64,000 bases of DNA. Origin: Cereibacter sphaeroides. Lineage in GTDB: Bacteria; Pseudomonadota; Alphaproteobacteria; Rhodobacterales; Rhodobacteraceae. The DNA is taken from contig QFQS01000001.1 in the NCBI GenBank assembly GCA_003243455.1, forward strand, positions 1,550,001 through 1,614,000, read 5' to 3'. The notes below the pieces were generated by a model, which saw only the letters and a program-made list of their open reading frames with translations, was not told the origin of the DNA and did not search any database. A program made the position numbers and the translations under genes. Each line of letters starts with the position of its first letter. Position 1 is the stretch's first letter. Positions 41,762-51,271 of the stretch are shown here, piece after piece.

Positions 41762-43324
41762 ATGATCGAACGAACCGAGCCATCCGCAGATGACTGGGGG
41801 CCGTTCGGCAGGCCGTTGTTCGAAGATCCTTCGGCCCGCGCGCTAAGCCGCGTGGGGGTGGTCGATGTGGGGTCTAACTCGGTCCGTATGGTGGTGTTTG
41901 ACGGGGCCGCGCGGTCACCCGCCTATTTCTACAACGAAAAGGTGATGTGCGCCCTTGGGCAGGGCCTGGCCGAGACGGGTCGTCTGAACCCGCGCGGGCG
42001 CGAACGCGCGTTGGCCGCGCTGCGCCGCTTTGCGCTGTTGGCAGAGGGTATGGAGATGGCGCCGCTGACGGTTGTCGCGACAGCCGCCGTGCGCGAGGCC
42101 GTGGACGGGTCAGAGTTTAGTGACGAAGTCATGCGGCATACCGGGCTGAAGATGTGGGTCATTGACGGCAGCGAAGAGGCGCGGCTTTCGGCGCAGGGTG
42201 TGCTGCTGGGCTGGCCCGATGCCAAGGGGATCGTAAGCGACATCGGCGGTTCATCTATGGAACTGGCCGAGGTCGGCGGCGGCAAGGTGGGGTCGCGCCT
42301 GACATCCCCTCTGGGCCCGTTCCGGCTGCAACAGGTCGAGGGTGGCGTGAAGGCGCGCAAGGCCCATATCCAGCGCATCCTAACCGACATGAAGAAAAAG
42401 TTCTCCGGCAATCACCCCCGGCTTTACCTTGTCGGCGGGTCATGGCGGGTGATTGCAAGGCTGGACATGGAACGGCGCGCCTATCCGCTTACCGTCCTGC
42501 ACGAATACCGCATGATGCCATCGCAGATCCTCGAGACGCTGGACTGGATTCAGCAGAGCGATCTGGCTTTGCTGCGGGTGATGACCGGCACCTCGCTGGA
42601 GCGGATGGAGCTGGTGCCGCTGGCCAGCGAAGTCTTGCGGGGCATGATCGAGGTGTTCGAGCCGCGAGAGGTCGATATCTCGGCCTATGGCATCCGCGAA
42701 GGACTGCTTTACGAACAGATGCCCGACCGTCTGCGCGCGCGTGATCCGCTGATCGAGGCAGCCCGCGTGGCCGAGGCCAGTTCGGCCCGAATTCCGGGGT
42801 TCGGCAAGAAACTGTTCGGTTTTCTGGAGCCGCTGTTCCACGGTGTCCCCGCAGAACGACTGCGGCTGATCCATGCCGCTTGCCTGCTGCACGACACCGC
42901 GTGGCGCGCCCACCCCGACTATCGCGCCGAGGTCTGTTTCGACAACGCCACGCGCGCGAACCTTGGCGGGCTGGATCATCCAGGGCGCGTCTTCCTTGGG
43001 CTGGCGCTGCTGCACCGCTACAAGAACTCGCGCGCCGGTTCGCGGCTGGAGCCGCTGTTCCGGCTTTTGACCGAGGAGCAGATTCGCGACGCCGAAGTGC
43101 TGGGCAAGGCGATGCGCTTTGGCGCTATGTTTTCGGTCTCCGACCCCCGGCTTGCCGGCGCGCTGAAACTGCGCAGCAAGAAAAAGGAGACAGAGCTTGA
43201 ACTGGCACTGACCCCGCTTGGCGTGGGGCTGTTCGGCGAAGTCGCACAGGCGCGGTTCAACTCGCTGGCGCTGGCGCTGAAGGCGGTGCCGGTGGTCACG
43301 CAAGGGGACATGCATGCAGCTTGA
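41762..43324 (+). CDS. ppx: Exopolyphosphatase, Ppx/GppA family
   Basis: 520 residues. ASKHA fold: VGVVDVGSNSVRMVVFDG (phosphate 1 loop, about 32-49), VSDIGGSSMELAEV (phosphate 2), and a C-terminal HD-like helical domain with HAACLLHDTAWRAHPDY. Removes terminal phosphate from polyphosphate or pppGpp. The ATG at 41762 follows AAGGAGCGAC; the frame is open upstream into ppk1 but is not needed. Its end overlaps the next gene by 11 bases. Confidence 0.94.
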   Translation: MIERTEPSADDWGPFGRPLFEDPSARALSRVGVVDVGSNSVRMVVFDGAARSPAYFYNEKVMCALGQGLAETGRLNPRGRERALAALRRFALLAEGMEMAPLTVVATAAVREAVDGSEFSDEVMRHTGLKMWVIDGSEEARLSAQGVLLGWPDAKGIVSDIGGSSMELAEVGGGKVGSRLTSPLGPFRLQQVEGGVKARKAHIQRILTDMKKKFSGNHPRLYLVGGSWRVIARLDMERRAYPLTVLHEYRMMPSQILETLDWIQQSDLALLRVMTGTSLERMELVPLASEVLRGMIEVFEPREVDISAYGIREGLLYEQMPDRLRARDPLIEAARVAEASSARIPGFGKKLFGFLEPLFHGVPAERLRLIHAACLLHDTAWRAHPDYRAEVCFDNATRANLGGLDHPGRVFLGLALLHRYKNSRAGSRLEPLFRLLTEEQIRDAEVLGKAMRFGAMFSVSDPRLAGALKLRSKKKETELELALTPLGVGLFGEVAQARFNSLALALKAVPVVTQGDMHAA

Positions 43325-43922
43325 CCATATCGCGCTGTCCGCAACGACGCTGGGAGAGGGTGTTGCGCATGTGGAAGCAGCCCTTGGCGTGACCTTGGCG
43401 CCGGGTGGCAAGCACGCCTACATGTCGACCTATAACCGTCTGCTTGGATTGGGCGATGTCTACCTGGAAGTAATCGCCATCGACCCGGATGCGCCGCCGC
43501 CCGGCCACTCGCGCTGGTTCGATCTGGACAATTTCACGGGCCAGCCGCGCCTGACGAACTGGATCATGCGATCGGATGATCTGGATGTTGACGTGGCGGC
43601 AAGCCCCGATGGCGCGGGCGTCCCGGTCGCCCTGTCGCGCAACGACCTCAGCTGGCGCATGGCGGTGCCCGCAACGGGGAGGTTGCCGCTTCAGGATACG
43701 TTTCCCGCGCTGATGCAGTGGAACGGCTCGGTTCATCCGGTTCAGAAACTGGCGGATGTGGGCGTAAGGCTGGTCCGGCTGGAAATCACCACGCCCGAAG
43801 CCGATGCGTTGAACGCGGCTTTGTCGGGGCGTTTGGATGACCCTCGGCTGAGCATCGCTCAGGGGCCGCAAAAGGTCATACGGGCCGAATTCTCGACACC
43901 GGACGGACGCAAATGGCTGTGA
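43314..43922 (+). CDS. Glyoxalase-like VOC domain protein
   Basis: 202 residues, of the large single-chain glyoxalase-like group (PF13468 type). Opening MQLDHIALSATTLGEGVAHVE includes the metal-ligand His; the middle has YLEVIAIDPDAPPPGHSRWF; the C-terminal module holds VRLVRLEITTPEADALNAAL. The role is unknown. Both ends overlap neighbours (11 bases with ppx, 10 with the acetyltransferase), so the ppx-to-GNAT genes are probably one transcript. Confidence 0.82.
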   Translation: MQLDHIALSATTLGEGVAHVEAALGVTLAPGGKHAYMSTYNRLLGLGDVYLEVIAIDPDAPPPGHSRWFDLDNFTGQPRLTNWIMRSDDLDVDVAASPDGAGVPVALSRNDLSWRMAVPATGRLPLQDTFPALMQWNGSVHPVQKLADVGVRLVRLEITTPEADALNAALSGRLDDPRLSIAQGPQKVIRAEFSTPDGRKWL

Positions 43923-44398
43923 CTCTTCGCCGCGCCGTGGCTGCTGACGCGCCCGCTGTGATGGCGATCTACAACCATTACATACGCCACACGACGGTCA
44001 ACTTCTCTTCTACCGAAAAGACAAGGGCAGACATCCTGGACCTGCTCTCCAACCGGCCCGCGTTCTTCGTTACCGAGCGGGACGGCCAGATTCTGGGGTT
44101 TGCAACCTATGCACAGTTCCGCGCCAGCGATGGCTATGCGCGCTGCATGGAGCATACAATCCTGCTTTTGCCAGAGGTTAGCGGCGCGGGGCTTGGCCGT
44201 GCCCTGCTGACCGCAGTCGAGGATCATGCCCGTGCACGGGGTGCGCACACGATGTTCGCGGGGGTCGCGGCCGAGAATGAGGCCGGACGCGCCTTTCATT
44301 CCGCCATGGGTTACAATGAAACATTCATCCTGCGCGAAACCGGCTGGAAATTCGGACGCTGGCTTGATCTTGTGCTAATGCAGAAATTCCTGTCCTGA
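43913..44398 (+). CDS. GNAT acetyltransferase, phosphinothricin-acetyltransferase-like
   Basis: 161 residues. GNAT signature ILLLPEVSGAGLGRALLTAV (about 82-101; GxGLG), after IYNHYIRHTTVNFSSTEKT, which is characteristic of Pat/MddA-type enzymes acylating phosphinothricin, methionine sulfone or related amino acids. FHSAMGYNETFILRETGWKFGRW closes the domain. Physiological substrate is uncertain; 'resistance' should not be assumed. Starts inside the preceding gene. Confidence 0.85.
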   Translation: MAVTLRRAVAADAPAVMAIYNHYIRHTTVNFSSTEKTRADILDLLSNRPAFFVTERDGQILGFATYAQFRASDGYARCMEHTILLLPEVSGAGLGRALLTAVEDHARARGAHTMFAGVAAENEAGRAFHSAMGYNETFILRETGWKFGRWLDLVLMQKFLS

Positions 44399-44429
44399 CA
44401 CCGGCGAAGTGCATGGGTATGCTCCGCCC

Positions 44430-45113
44430 ATGTCACTGTGGACCCGCATTGCCGACGCCCTCGCGGCCCTTGCCAATGGTGAGGGCCTTTCTGCTGTTTT
44501 CGACCGATTGCGCCTGCCGCCCGAACGGTCGGTCGCCTTTACCATCGCCGTCATCGCGCTTGGTGCCAAGATGGCTAAGGCGGACGGCGAGGTTACGCGC
44601 AACGAGGTCACGGCCTTTCGCCAGATATTCGCGATCCCGGCAGGTGAAGAAGCGAACGCCGCCCGTGTCTTCAACCTGGCGCGGCAGGATGTGGCGGGGT
44701 TCGACGCCTACGCCCGCAAGATCAGGGCGATGTTCCGAGGCAACGACAAGGTCCTGACCGACCTGATGGAAGGACTGTTCTACATTGCCGTCGCGGACGG
44801 TCATTGGCACGCGCAGGAAGAAGCCTTTCTTTATGAGGTGGCCCATATCTTCGGCCTGAACGATCGCAGATTCCGCGCGCTGCGCGCCCGTTTCGTGGCC
44901 GATGCGCCGCCCGACCCCTATGACGTGCTCGGGATCGATCCCGATGCCTCGCTTGAAGACGCGAAAGCGGCTTGGAAAAAGGCGGTGCGCGACGGCCACC
45001 CCGACCGCATGATCGCCCGTGGCGTGCCGCAAGAGGCGATCAAGCTTGCCGAAAGACGACTGGTCGCGATCAATGATGCCTGGGCCGAGATTTCGGCGCA
45101 GAAAGCCGCCTGA
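44430..45113 (+). CDS. TerB-like/DnaJ domain protein (DjlA-like, no membrane anchor)
   Basis: 227 residues. N-terminal TerB-type helical domain (about 25-150; acidic metal-binding positions in KMAKADGEVTRNEV and AVADGHWHAQEEAFLYEV) and C-terminal J domain (about 165-225: DPYDVLGIDPDASLEDAKAA and the HPD in VRDGHPDRM). It resembles DjlA, a DnaK co-chaperone, but lacks the N-terminal membrane helix and should be cytoplasmic. The ATG at 44430 gives MSLWTRIADAL; an upstream ATG at 44409 lacks support. The stop overlaps the next start (ATGA). Confidence 0.85.
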   Translation: MSLWTRIADALAALANGEGLSAVFDRLRLPPERSVAFTIAVIALGAKMAKADGEVTRNEVTAFRQIFAIPAGEEANAARVFNLARQDVAGFDAYARKIRAMFRGNDKVLTDLMEGLFYIAVADGHWHAQEEAFLYEVAHIFGLNDRRFRALRARFVADAPPDPYDVLGIDPDASLEDAKAAWKKAVRDGHPDRMIARGVPQEAIKLAERRLVAINDAWAEISAQKAA

Positions 45114-46150
45114 TGCCCCTGCGTCTGGCCACCTATAACGTCGAATGGTTCTCGCATCTGTTCGATATCAACAACCGCCTTCAGGCCGATGGCGAGTGGT
45201 CGTCGCGCTACAACGTGACAAGGCGGGCGCAGGCAGAGGCACTGGGGATCGTCTTTACCGCGCTTGATGCCGATGCTGTCATGGTGATCGAGGCGCCCGA
45301 CCAGGGGTCAAAACGCAATACCGTCGTGGCGCTGGAGAACTTTGCGCAGGCGTTCGAGCTGCGCTGCCGCAAGGCCATCATGGGCTTTGTCAGCGAGACC
45401 GAGCAGGAAATCGCGATGCTGTATGATCCCGACAAGGTCACGGCGCATCACGACCCTCAAGGTTCGGAGAGTATTCGCGGGCGGCGCGACAAGGCGCCGA
45501 GGTTTGACCAGACCTTCGAGTTCGATATAGACATCGACGCCCGCCCCGAACCGATCCGCTTTTCCAAACCGCCGCTGGAACTCGCAGTTCAGTCCAATGG
45601 TCGCAACCTGCGCCTGATCGGGGTTCATGCCAAGTCGAAGGCCCCGCATGGCGCGCGGAATGACATCGACTTCATGCGCATCGCCATCGAAAACCGACGC
45701 AAGCAGCTTGCCGAATGTGTCTGGCTGCGCCGCCGGATCGACGTGCACATTGCGGCTGGCGACAGCCTGATCGTCATGGGCGATTTCAACGACGGTCCCG
45801 GCCTTGACGAATACGAGCGGTTGTTCGGGCGCTCCGGGATAGAGGTGGTTCTGGGCAGCGACGGCCCGCCGGAACAGCAGCTTTACGATCCACATGCCGC
45901 CATGGCGCTCGCCAGCAAGGTTGGGGTGCAGCCATCTTCGGCGCGGTTCTGGCTGCAACCCCAAAAGCGGTACTTCGAGGCGCTGCTCGACTACATGATG
46001 GTCTCGCCCGACATCGCCCTCGAAAAGCCGGAATGGCGCATCTGGCATCCGCTGAACGATCCGGGCTGTTGGGAGGTGCCGGAGTTGCGCGATGCGCTGC
46101 TTGCCGCCTCTGACCACTTCCCGGTCACGCTGGACCTTCCCCGAGGCTAG
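45113..46150 (+). CDS. Endonuclease/exonuclease/phosphatase family protein
   Basis: 345 residues, no signal peptide. EEP motifs: LRLATYNVEWFSHLFD (metal-binding Asn and nearby Glu), VMVIEAPD (catalytic Glu), LIGVHAKSKAP (His), MGDFNDGPGLDEY (DFND) and the final SDHFPVTLDLP (SDH). All catalytic residues of a Mg-dependent phosphodiesterase are present. Substrate could be DNA, RNA or a phospholipid. Coupled to the DnaJ-type gene by an ATGA overlap. Confidence 0.87.
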   Translation: MPLRLATYNVEWFSHLFDINNRLQADGEWSSRYNVTRRAQAEALGIVFTALDADAVMVIEAPDQGSKRNTVVALENFAQAFELRCRKAIMGFVSETEQEIAMLYDPDKVTAHHDPQGSESIRGRRDKAPRFDQTFEFDIDIDARPEPIRFSKPPLELAVQSNGRNLRLIGVHAKSKAPHGARNDIDFMRIAIENRRKQLAECVWLRRRIDVHIAAGDSLIVMGDFNDGPGLDEYERLFGRSGIEVVLGSDGPPEQQLYDPHAAMALASKVGVQPSSARFWLQPQKRYFEALLDYMMVSPDIALEKPEWRIWHPLNDPGCWEVPELRDALLAASDHFPVTLDLPRG

Positions 46151-46182
46151 GGGAATCGCGCAAGCTGCACTAGGATGGTGCC

Positions 46183-46533
46183 ATGAAACATCTTGCGCTG
46201 ATCCTGAGCCTGCTCGCCCATCCCGTGGCCGCGCAGGACCTGCCGCCAGAACCCGAAGCCGGGCTGGACCCGGATTCGGGGCTGGAAGGGTTCGACATGA
46301 TGCAGCGCGGGATGGAGTCGATCCTGCGCGATATGACGAAACAGCTTGAACCCGCGCTGGACGATATGGGTCAGGCGCTGACCGAACTGCGGCCGATGGC
46401 CGAAAAACTTTTCGGCATGATTGACGATATCGGCAATTACGAAGCCCCGGTGGTGCTGGAAAACGGCGATATCCTGATCCGGCGCAAGGCTGAGCCGCCC
46501 AAGCCATTGAAGGAAGGCGAGATCGAGCTTTAG
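46183..46533 (+). CDS. Small periplasmic conserved hypothetical protein
   Basis: 116 residues. Signal peptide 1-18 (LILSLLAHPVAAQ), then an acidic Pro-rich stretch and a helical core (GFDMMQRGMESILRDMTKQL and MGQALTELRPMAEKLFGMID), ending NGDILIRRKAEPP. Similar proteins are widespread in Rhodobacteraceae; some carry an 'AAA+ ATPase' name, but no Walker motif is present here. Function unknown. It follows the phosphodiesterase gene by 32 bases. Confidence 0.72.
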   Translation: MKHLALILSLLAHPVAAQDLPPEPEAGLDPDSGLEGFDMMQRGMESILRDMTKQLEPALDDMGQALTELRPMAEKLFGMIDDIGNYEAPVVLENGDILIRRKAEPPKPLKEGEIEL

Positions 46534-46697
46534 CTCTTTCGCCCGGAATCGCGCTTTTGTGACGGTTCCATGACGTTCGAAAGCGCCTTCGCCATGCAGC
46601 CTGCAATTGCGCGGATTGGACAGCCCCTCCCCTCCTGACCCGGCCCGCGCGCCTGCCAGCTATTCCGCTGGCCTGGCGGCAACGCATTGGGTTGTGC

Positions 46698-47318
46698 ATG
46701 ATGTTCTGGGATGATTTTGCTGGTGGATTTCTACTGGGCCTGTTGGTGGCCTGCCCGATCGGCCCGGTTTCGCTGACCTGTATTCGAAACGCCATCGTCG
46801 GCAACCCAATAACCAGCACGCTGACCGGGCTGGGCGCCGCCTTTGCCCATGGGATGTTTGCGCTGGGGGCCAGTCTGGCAGCGGTTGCCATCGCCGATTT
46901 CATGATGCGCTGGCAGCCGATCTTGACGCTCTTTTCCGCAGTCGTCCTGTTCTGGCTTGGCCTGTCACGGCTGAGCAGAACGCTGCCCCGGCAGGTCTCG
47001 GTGGCAGTGGAGCCGACGCGGCCCGGCCTGCGCTGCCTTCAGGGGTTGCTGCTCGCCGCCTCAAACCCGCTGACGGTTCTGCCCTATATCGCCTTTGCCG
47101 CCTCGGCGGCGCATGTGGGAACCTATGGACCGCAGCCGCAGACCTTTGTCTTTGCCCTTGGCGCGGCATTCGGTGCGGCCACTTGGTACGGTTCGGTCAC
47201 AACCCTTTCGACGCTTGCCGGACGAAAGGTCGGGCGGAATTTCGCGGTGCGGCTGGATATGGCCTCGGGCATCTTATTCTTGGGCTTCGGCTGCATCCTG
47301 CTTGCGCGGGGGATCTGA
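46698..47318 (+). CDS. LysE family amino-acid exporter
   Basis: 206 residues, six helices. The N-terminal GFLLGLLVACPIGPVSLTCI (family motif with GPV) and GLGAAFAHGMFALGASLAAV identify the LysE/RhtB superfamily, which exports amino acids or their derivatives. Start: ATG 46698 or 46701, neither with a good ribosome site. It ends 2 bases before the convergent mcm stop. The 164 bases upstream hold nothing recognisable. Confidence 0.86.
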   Translation: MMFWDDFAGGFLLGLLVACPIGPVSLTCIRNAIVGNPITSTLTGLGAAFAHGMFALGASLAAVAIADFMMRWQPILTLFSAVVLFWLGLSRLSRTLPRQVSVAVEPTRPGLRCLQGLLLAASNPLTVLPYIAFAASAAHVGTYGPQPQTFVFALGAAFGAATWYGSVTTLSTLAGRKVGRNFAVRLDMASGILFLGFGCILLARGI

Positions 47319-47320
47319 GA

Positions 47321-49450
47321 CTATCCCCTGCCCTGCCGGATCAGCCCAAGGATTTCCTGCGCGGCCTGGGGAATGTTGGTGCCGGGGCCGAAGATCGCCT
47401 TGACCCCGTGGTTGCGCAGAAATGCATGATCCTGCTGCGGAATGACGCCGCCGCAGATGACCAGGATTTCACCCGCGCCTGCGGCCTCCAGCGCCTCGAC
47501 CAGCTTTGGCGCAAGTGTTTTGTGACCCGCGGCCTGACTGGAGATGCCGACGACATGCACATCGTTGTCGATGGCGTCCTGCGCGGCTTCCTCTGGCGTC
47601 TGGAACAGTGGACCCACGTCCACGTCAAAGCCTATGTCGGCAAAGGCGGTGGCGATCACCTTCGCGCCGCGGTCGTGGCCGTCCTGTCCCATCTTCACGA
47701 CCAGCATGCGCGGGCGACGACCTTCCTCTTCGGCAAAGGCCTCGACCTCTTTCTGGATGTCGGCGAAATCCATATCACCCTCGTAGGCAGAACCGTAAAC
47801 CCCGGCCAACGTCTTTACCTCGGCGCGGTGCCGGCCAAAGACATTCTCCATGGCGGTTGAGATTTCGCCCACCGTTGCGCATGCGCGGGCCGCTGTGACA
47901 GCGGCGGCGAGCAGGTTGCCATCACCCCGTGCCGCCTGTTCCAGTGCGACCAGCGCGGCGGCGCAAGCGGCGTCATCTCGGGCAGCACGGGTGGAGTTCA
48001 AGCGGGCAATCTGGGCATCGCGAACCGCCATGTTGTCGATCGACAGGATGTCCACCTGCGTCTCGGCCTCGGGGCGATACTTGTTGACGCCGACGACGAC
48101 TTCTTCGCCGCGGTCGATCATCGCCTGCCGCCGGGCGGCGGTTTCTTCGATGCGCAGCTTGGGCATGCCGCTGGCAACGGCCTTGGTCATGCCGCCCATC
48201 GCCTCGACCTCTTCCATCAGCGCCCATGCCTTGTCGGCCAGTTCAGCGGTCAGGCTTTCGACGTAGTAGGAGCCGGCCAGTGGATCGGCCACATGGGTGA
48301 TGCCGGTTTCCTCTTGCAGGATAAGCTGGGTATTCCGCGCAATACGGGCCGAGAATTCGGTCGGCAGGGCCATCGCCTCGTCCAGTGCGTTGGTGTGCAG
48401 CGACTGGGTGCCGCCAAGCGCCGCCGCCATCGCCTCATAGGCGGTGCGAACGACGTTGTTGTAGGCGTCTTTCTCTTGCAGGCTGACTCCGCTGGTCTGG
48501 CAATGGGTGCGCAGCATCAGGCTTTCGGACTTTTCCGCCCCAAAGCTGAACATGATCCGGTGCCAGAGCAGCCGCGCCGCGCGCAGCTTTGCCGCCTCCA
48601 TGAAGAAGTTCATGCCAATCGCGAAGAAGAACGACAGGCGTGGCGCGAATTCGTCCACCTTCATGCCCCGCGCCAAGGCTGCCCGGACGTATTCGCGGCC
48701 ATCGGCAAGGGTGAAGGCCAGTTCCTGCACCAGGTTCGCCCCTGCTTCCTGCATGTGGTAGCCCGAGATCGAGATCGAGTTGAATTTGGGCATCTCTCGC
48801 GCGGTATATTCGATGATATCCGCCACGATCCGCATCGAGGCGTCGGGCGGGTAGACGTAGGTGTTGCGCACCATGAACTCTTTCAGGATGTCGTTCTGGA
48901 TGGTGCCCGACAGGGCCGCGCGCGGAACGCCCTGCTCTTCCCCCGCAACGATGAAGCTGGCGAGCACGGGGATCACCGCACCGTTCATGGTCATCGAGAC
49001 CGAGACCTTGTCCAGCGGTATGCCGTCGAAAAGGATCTTCATATCCTCGACGGAATCGATCGCCACGCCCGCCTTGCCGACATCGCCTACCACGCGGGGA
49101 TGGTCGCTGTCATAGCCGCGATGGGTGGCCAGGTCGAAGGCCACGCTGACGCCCTGCTGCCCGGCGGCCAGCGCCTTGCGATAGAAGGCGTTCGACTCCT
49201 CGGCAGTGGAAAAGCCTGCGTATTGACGGATCGTCCAGGGACGACCCGCATACATTGTCGCCCGCACGCCGCGCACAAAGGGGGCAATGCCGGGAACGCT
49301 GCCCAGATGCGCCAGCCCGGCCAGGTCAGCCTGAGTATAAAGCGGCTTGACCTCGATGCCCTCCAGCGTGTGCCAGATCAGCCCATCGGGATCGGCGCCC
49401 TTCATCTCTTTGCGGGCCAGCGCGGCCCAGGCATCGCGCGCGTCGGTCAT
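47321..49450 (-). CDS. scpA: Methylmalonyl-CoA mutase
   Basis: 709 residues, single-chain homodimeric type. N-terminal substrate arm and barrel (RGVRATMYAGRPWTIRQYAG, QQGVSVAFDLATHRGYDSDH), then the B12 domain with D590-G-H592-D-R-G595, His592 being the cobalt ligand, and GISSQAAGHKTLAP. Converts methylmalonyl-CoA to succinyl-CoA, closing the propionyl-CoA branch that PccAB start. The length separates it from ecm (651). Start ATG 49450 has GGAG. The divergent DUF4174 gene starts 94 bases away. Confidence 0.96.
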   Translation of the reverse strand: MTDARDAWAALARKEMKGADPDGLIWHTLEGIEVKPLYTQADLAGLAHLGSVPGIAPFVRGVRATMYAGRPWTIRQYAGFSTAEESNAFYRKALAAGQQGVSVAFDLATHRGYDSDHPRVVGDVGKAGVAIDSVEDMKILFDGIPLDKVSVSMTMNGAVIPVLASFIVAGEEQGVPRAALSGTIQNDILKEFMVRNTYVYPPDASMRIVADIIEYTAREMPKFNSISISGYHMQEAGANLVQELAFTLADGREYVRAALARGMKVDEFAPRLSFFFAIGMNFFMEAAKLRAARLLWHRIMFSFGAEKSESLMLRTHCQTSGVSLQEKDAYNNVVRTAYEAMAAALGGTQSLHTNALDEAMALPTEFSARIARNTQLILQEETGITHVADPLAGSYYVESLTAELADKAWALMEEVEAMGGMTKAVASGMPKLRIEETAARRQAMIDRGEEVVVGVNKYRPEAETQVDILSIDNMAVRDAQIARLNSTRAARDDAACAAALVALEQAARGDGNLLAAAVTAARACATVGEISTAMENVFGRHRAEVKTLAGVYGSAYEGDMDFADIQKEVEAFAEEEGRRPRMLVVKMGQDGHDRGAKVIATAFADIGFDVDVGPLFQTPEEAAQDAIDNDVHVVGISSQAAGHKTLAPKLVEALEAAGAGEILVICGGVIPQQDHAFLRNHGVKAIFGPGTNIPQAAQEILGLIRQGRG

Positions 49451-49543
49451 CCTCGTCACTCCCTTGCCGGCGGTTTCGATTATCCCCGGCAATCCACTTT
49501 GGTTTCCCGCCATCCTGCCCTATATCGGGGCAAGGGAGACCGT

Positions 49544-49984
49544 ATGAAACTGCTTCACATCCTTGTTCTGTCGGCCTTTCTGCCGCTTTCCGCAATGGCT
49601 GAAGATATCGCCGAACCTTTCGGCCCGGTAGATGCCGCAACGGTCGAGCTTGGCCAGTTCCTGTGGCTCAAAAGGCCGCTCGTGGTCTTTGCAGACACGC
49701 CCGACGACCCCGCATTCCAGCGCCAGATGGCGCGCATCATGGCAGAGCTTCCCCCTCTGGAAGAGCGTGATGTGGTGATCCTTACCGATACCGACCCCGC
49801 CGCCCGGACCTCGGTGCGAGAGCGGCTGCGTCCGAGGGGTTTTTCGCTGGTCATCATGGACAAGGACGGCGAGGTGAAGCGGCGCAACCCGTCGCCCTGG
49901 GGCGTGAGAGAGATCACCCGCGCCATCGACCGCTTTCCGCTGCGCCGGCAAGAGATGCTGGAGCAGCGACCGTCGGGACGTTGA
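49544..49984 (+). CDS. DUF4174 exported protein
   Basis: 146 residues. Signal peptide 1-19 (LVLSAFLPLSAMAE). The mature part is a compact thioredoxin-like domain: LGQFLWLKRPLVVFADTPDD, RDVVILTDTDPAART and GFSLVIMDKDGEVKRRNPSP, with no CxxC, typical of DUF4174. Function unknown; expected in the periplasm. The real start is ATG 49544 after GGGAGACCGT. An open frame upstream runs antisense through mcm and is not coding. Confidence 0.85.
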   Translation: MKLLHILVLSAFLPLSAMAEDIAEPFGPVDAATVELGQFLWLKRPLVVFADTPDDPAFQRQMARIMAELPPLEERDVVILTDTDPAARTSVRERLRPRGFSLVIMDKDGEVKRRNPSPWGVREITRAIDRFPLRRQEMLEQRPSGR

Positions 49985-49988
49985 TACG

Positions 49989-51236
49989 TTATTCCCGGAA
50001 ATCCGCGAAGTCGGGAATCCGGCCGAAAGCGATCTTGGCGCCCGTATAGGGCACGCGATGCCGGGGCAGTTCTCCGAAACGGATCGTGTCCTGCCCAAAA
50101 CGCTGATTCAACGCATCGATGGCAAGGCAAAGCCCGACCCGCGCATCCTGTCCTTCGGCAGGAATACGTTCGAACAGATCGCCCGTTTCCTGCCCCACAG
50201 GGATCAGACCGCCCAACACCACATCTACTGCCTTCGGTCGCCGCAACGGCAAGCGTGCCCAGTAACGGTCCAGCGTCTCCAGAAGAAAGAAGGTATCCTG
50301 CGTGGCGCGGATCTGCCCCTCGACCCGTGGCCGGTCTCCGTTGTCCAACCGTAAACCCAGATGCAGGCTGCGTGCCATGAACCCCTCGCGCCGCAACCGC
50401 GCGGCAGCCTTGACCAGGAGCCGCCGCGCCACCAGACGCGCCCCCTCGGCCGTCTTGTTGCTTGCGGTCAGAATCTGTCCGTGGCCGATCATGCTGCGCC
50501 GGGTTTCCGGCCAGACCACAGTTTCGCCGCGCAACTCGCGCAGGAACCGTTCGCCCGCCACATTGCCCCAGATCGCGCGAGCACGTTTCGGGTCCAGCGC
50601 ATACAGGGCCGGAATATCCATGATCCCCGCCGCCTCGAGGCGGGCCTTCATTGCGCCCGAAATGCCGGGCAGGTCGCTTGGGGCCAGATGGGCAATCCGT
50701 TCGGGCAGGACGTGCGGCAACAACCAGTGCAGGCCGCCCGGCTTTTCCAGCCCCGCCGCCACCTTGGCCAGAAGCCGCGTCGGAGCCAGACCTACCGAAC
50801 AGAGCAGGGCGGGATGCACCCGGTCCTGCACCACACGCTGCAAGGTCCGCCCGATCTGCATCGCGCGATCCAGATTCTGCTCCGATCCCAGCAAAAGACA
50901 GGAACATTCGTCGATCGACCAGACCCGATGCACGGGAAGGACAGTTTCTACCGCAGCAAGGATCGCATGGTGATAGCGCACGCACACATCGTGCCGGACC
51001 GGCCGGAACACGATCCCAGGGCACAATCTGCGCGCCTCGTCCTGGCGGGTGCCCATGCCGACCCCGCGCCGCTTCGCCTCGATACTGGCGGCGATGCAAG
51101 CCGCATTCGGCGCGTCCGCCGTCAGCACGCCGACAGGCCGGTCCATCAGTTCTGGCTCCTCGGCCTGCGCGACCGAGGCGTAGAAGCTGTTCATGTCGAA
51201 AAACAAGGTTGAGACACGCAGGGCGACGGGCGGCAT
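49989..51236 (-). CDS. Y-family DNA polymerase (DinB/ImpB-like), SOS controlled
   Basis: 415 residues. Catalytic residues are kept: FFDMNSFYASV (Asp14) and VWSIDECSCLLLG (SIDE, second Asp/Glu pair). The thumb has the helix-hairpin-helix LPGISGAMKARLEAAGIMDI, and the little finger follows. It should be an active translesion polymerase, unlike ImuB, which lacks these acids. A canonical alphaproteobacterial LexA site lies 36 bases upstream, so induction by DNA damage is likely. Start: ATG 51236, or GTG 51251; neither has a strong ribosome site. No imuA or dnaE2 adjoins. The 3' end is 4 bases from the DUF4174 gene. Confidence 0.88.
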   Translation of the reverse strand: MPPVALRVSTLFFDMNSFYASVAQAEEPELMDRPVGVLTADAPNAACIAASIEAKRRGVGMGTRQDEARRLCPGIVFRPVRHDVCVRYHHAILAAVETVLPVHRVWSIDECSCLLLGSEQNLDRAMQIGRTLQRVVQDRVHPALLCSVGLAPTRLLAKVAAGLEKPGGLHWLLPHVLPERIAHLAPSDLPGISGAMKARLEAAGIMDIPALYALDPKRARAIWGNVAGERFLRELRGETVVWPETRRSMIGHGQILTASNKTAEGARLVARRLLVKAAARLRREGFMARSLHLGLRLDNGDRPRVEGQIRATQDTFFLLETLDRYWARLPLRRPKAVDVVLGGLIPVGQETGDLFERIPAEGQDARVGLCLAIDALNQRFGQDTIRFGELPRHRVPYTGAKIAFGRIPDFADFRE

Positions 51237-51271
51237 CGAACGACTCGGCACGAGGCAATCGATTTATATTG

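Noticed and set aside
48293..49543. Long open plus-strand frame joined to the DUF4174 gene
   Set aside because: It runs antisense through mcm. Its protein has no domain, and a ribosome site and signal peptide mark the true start at 49544.
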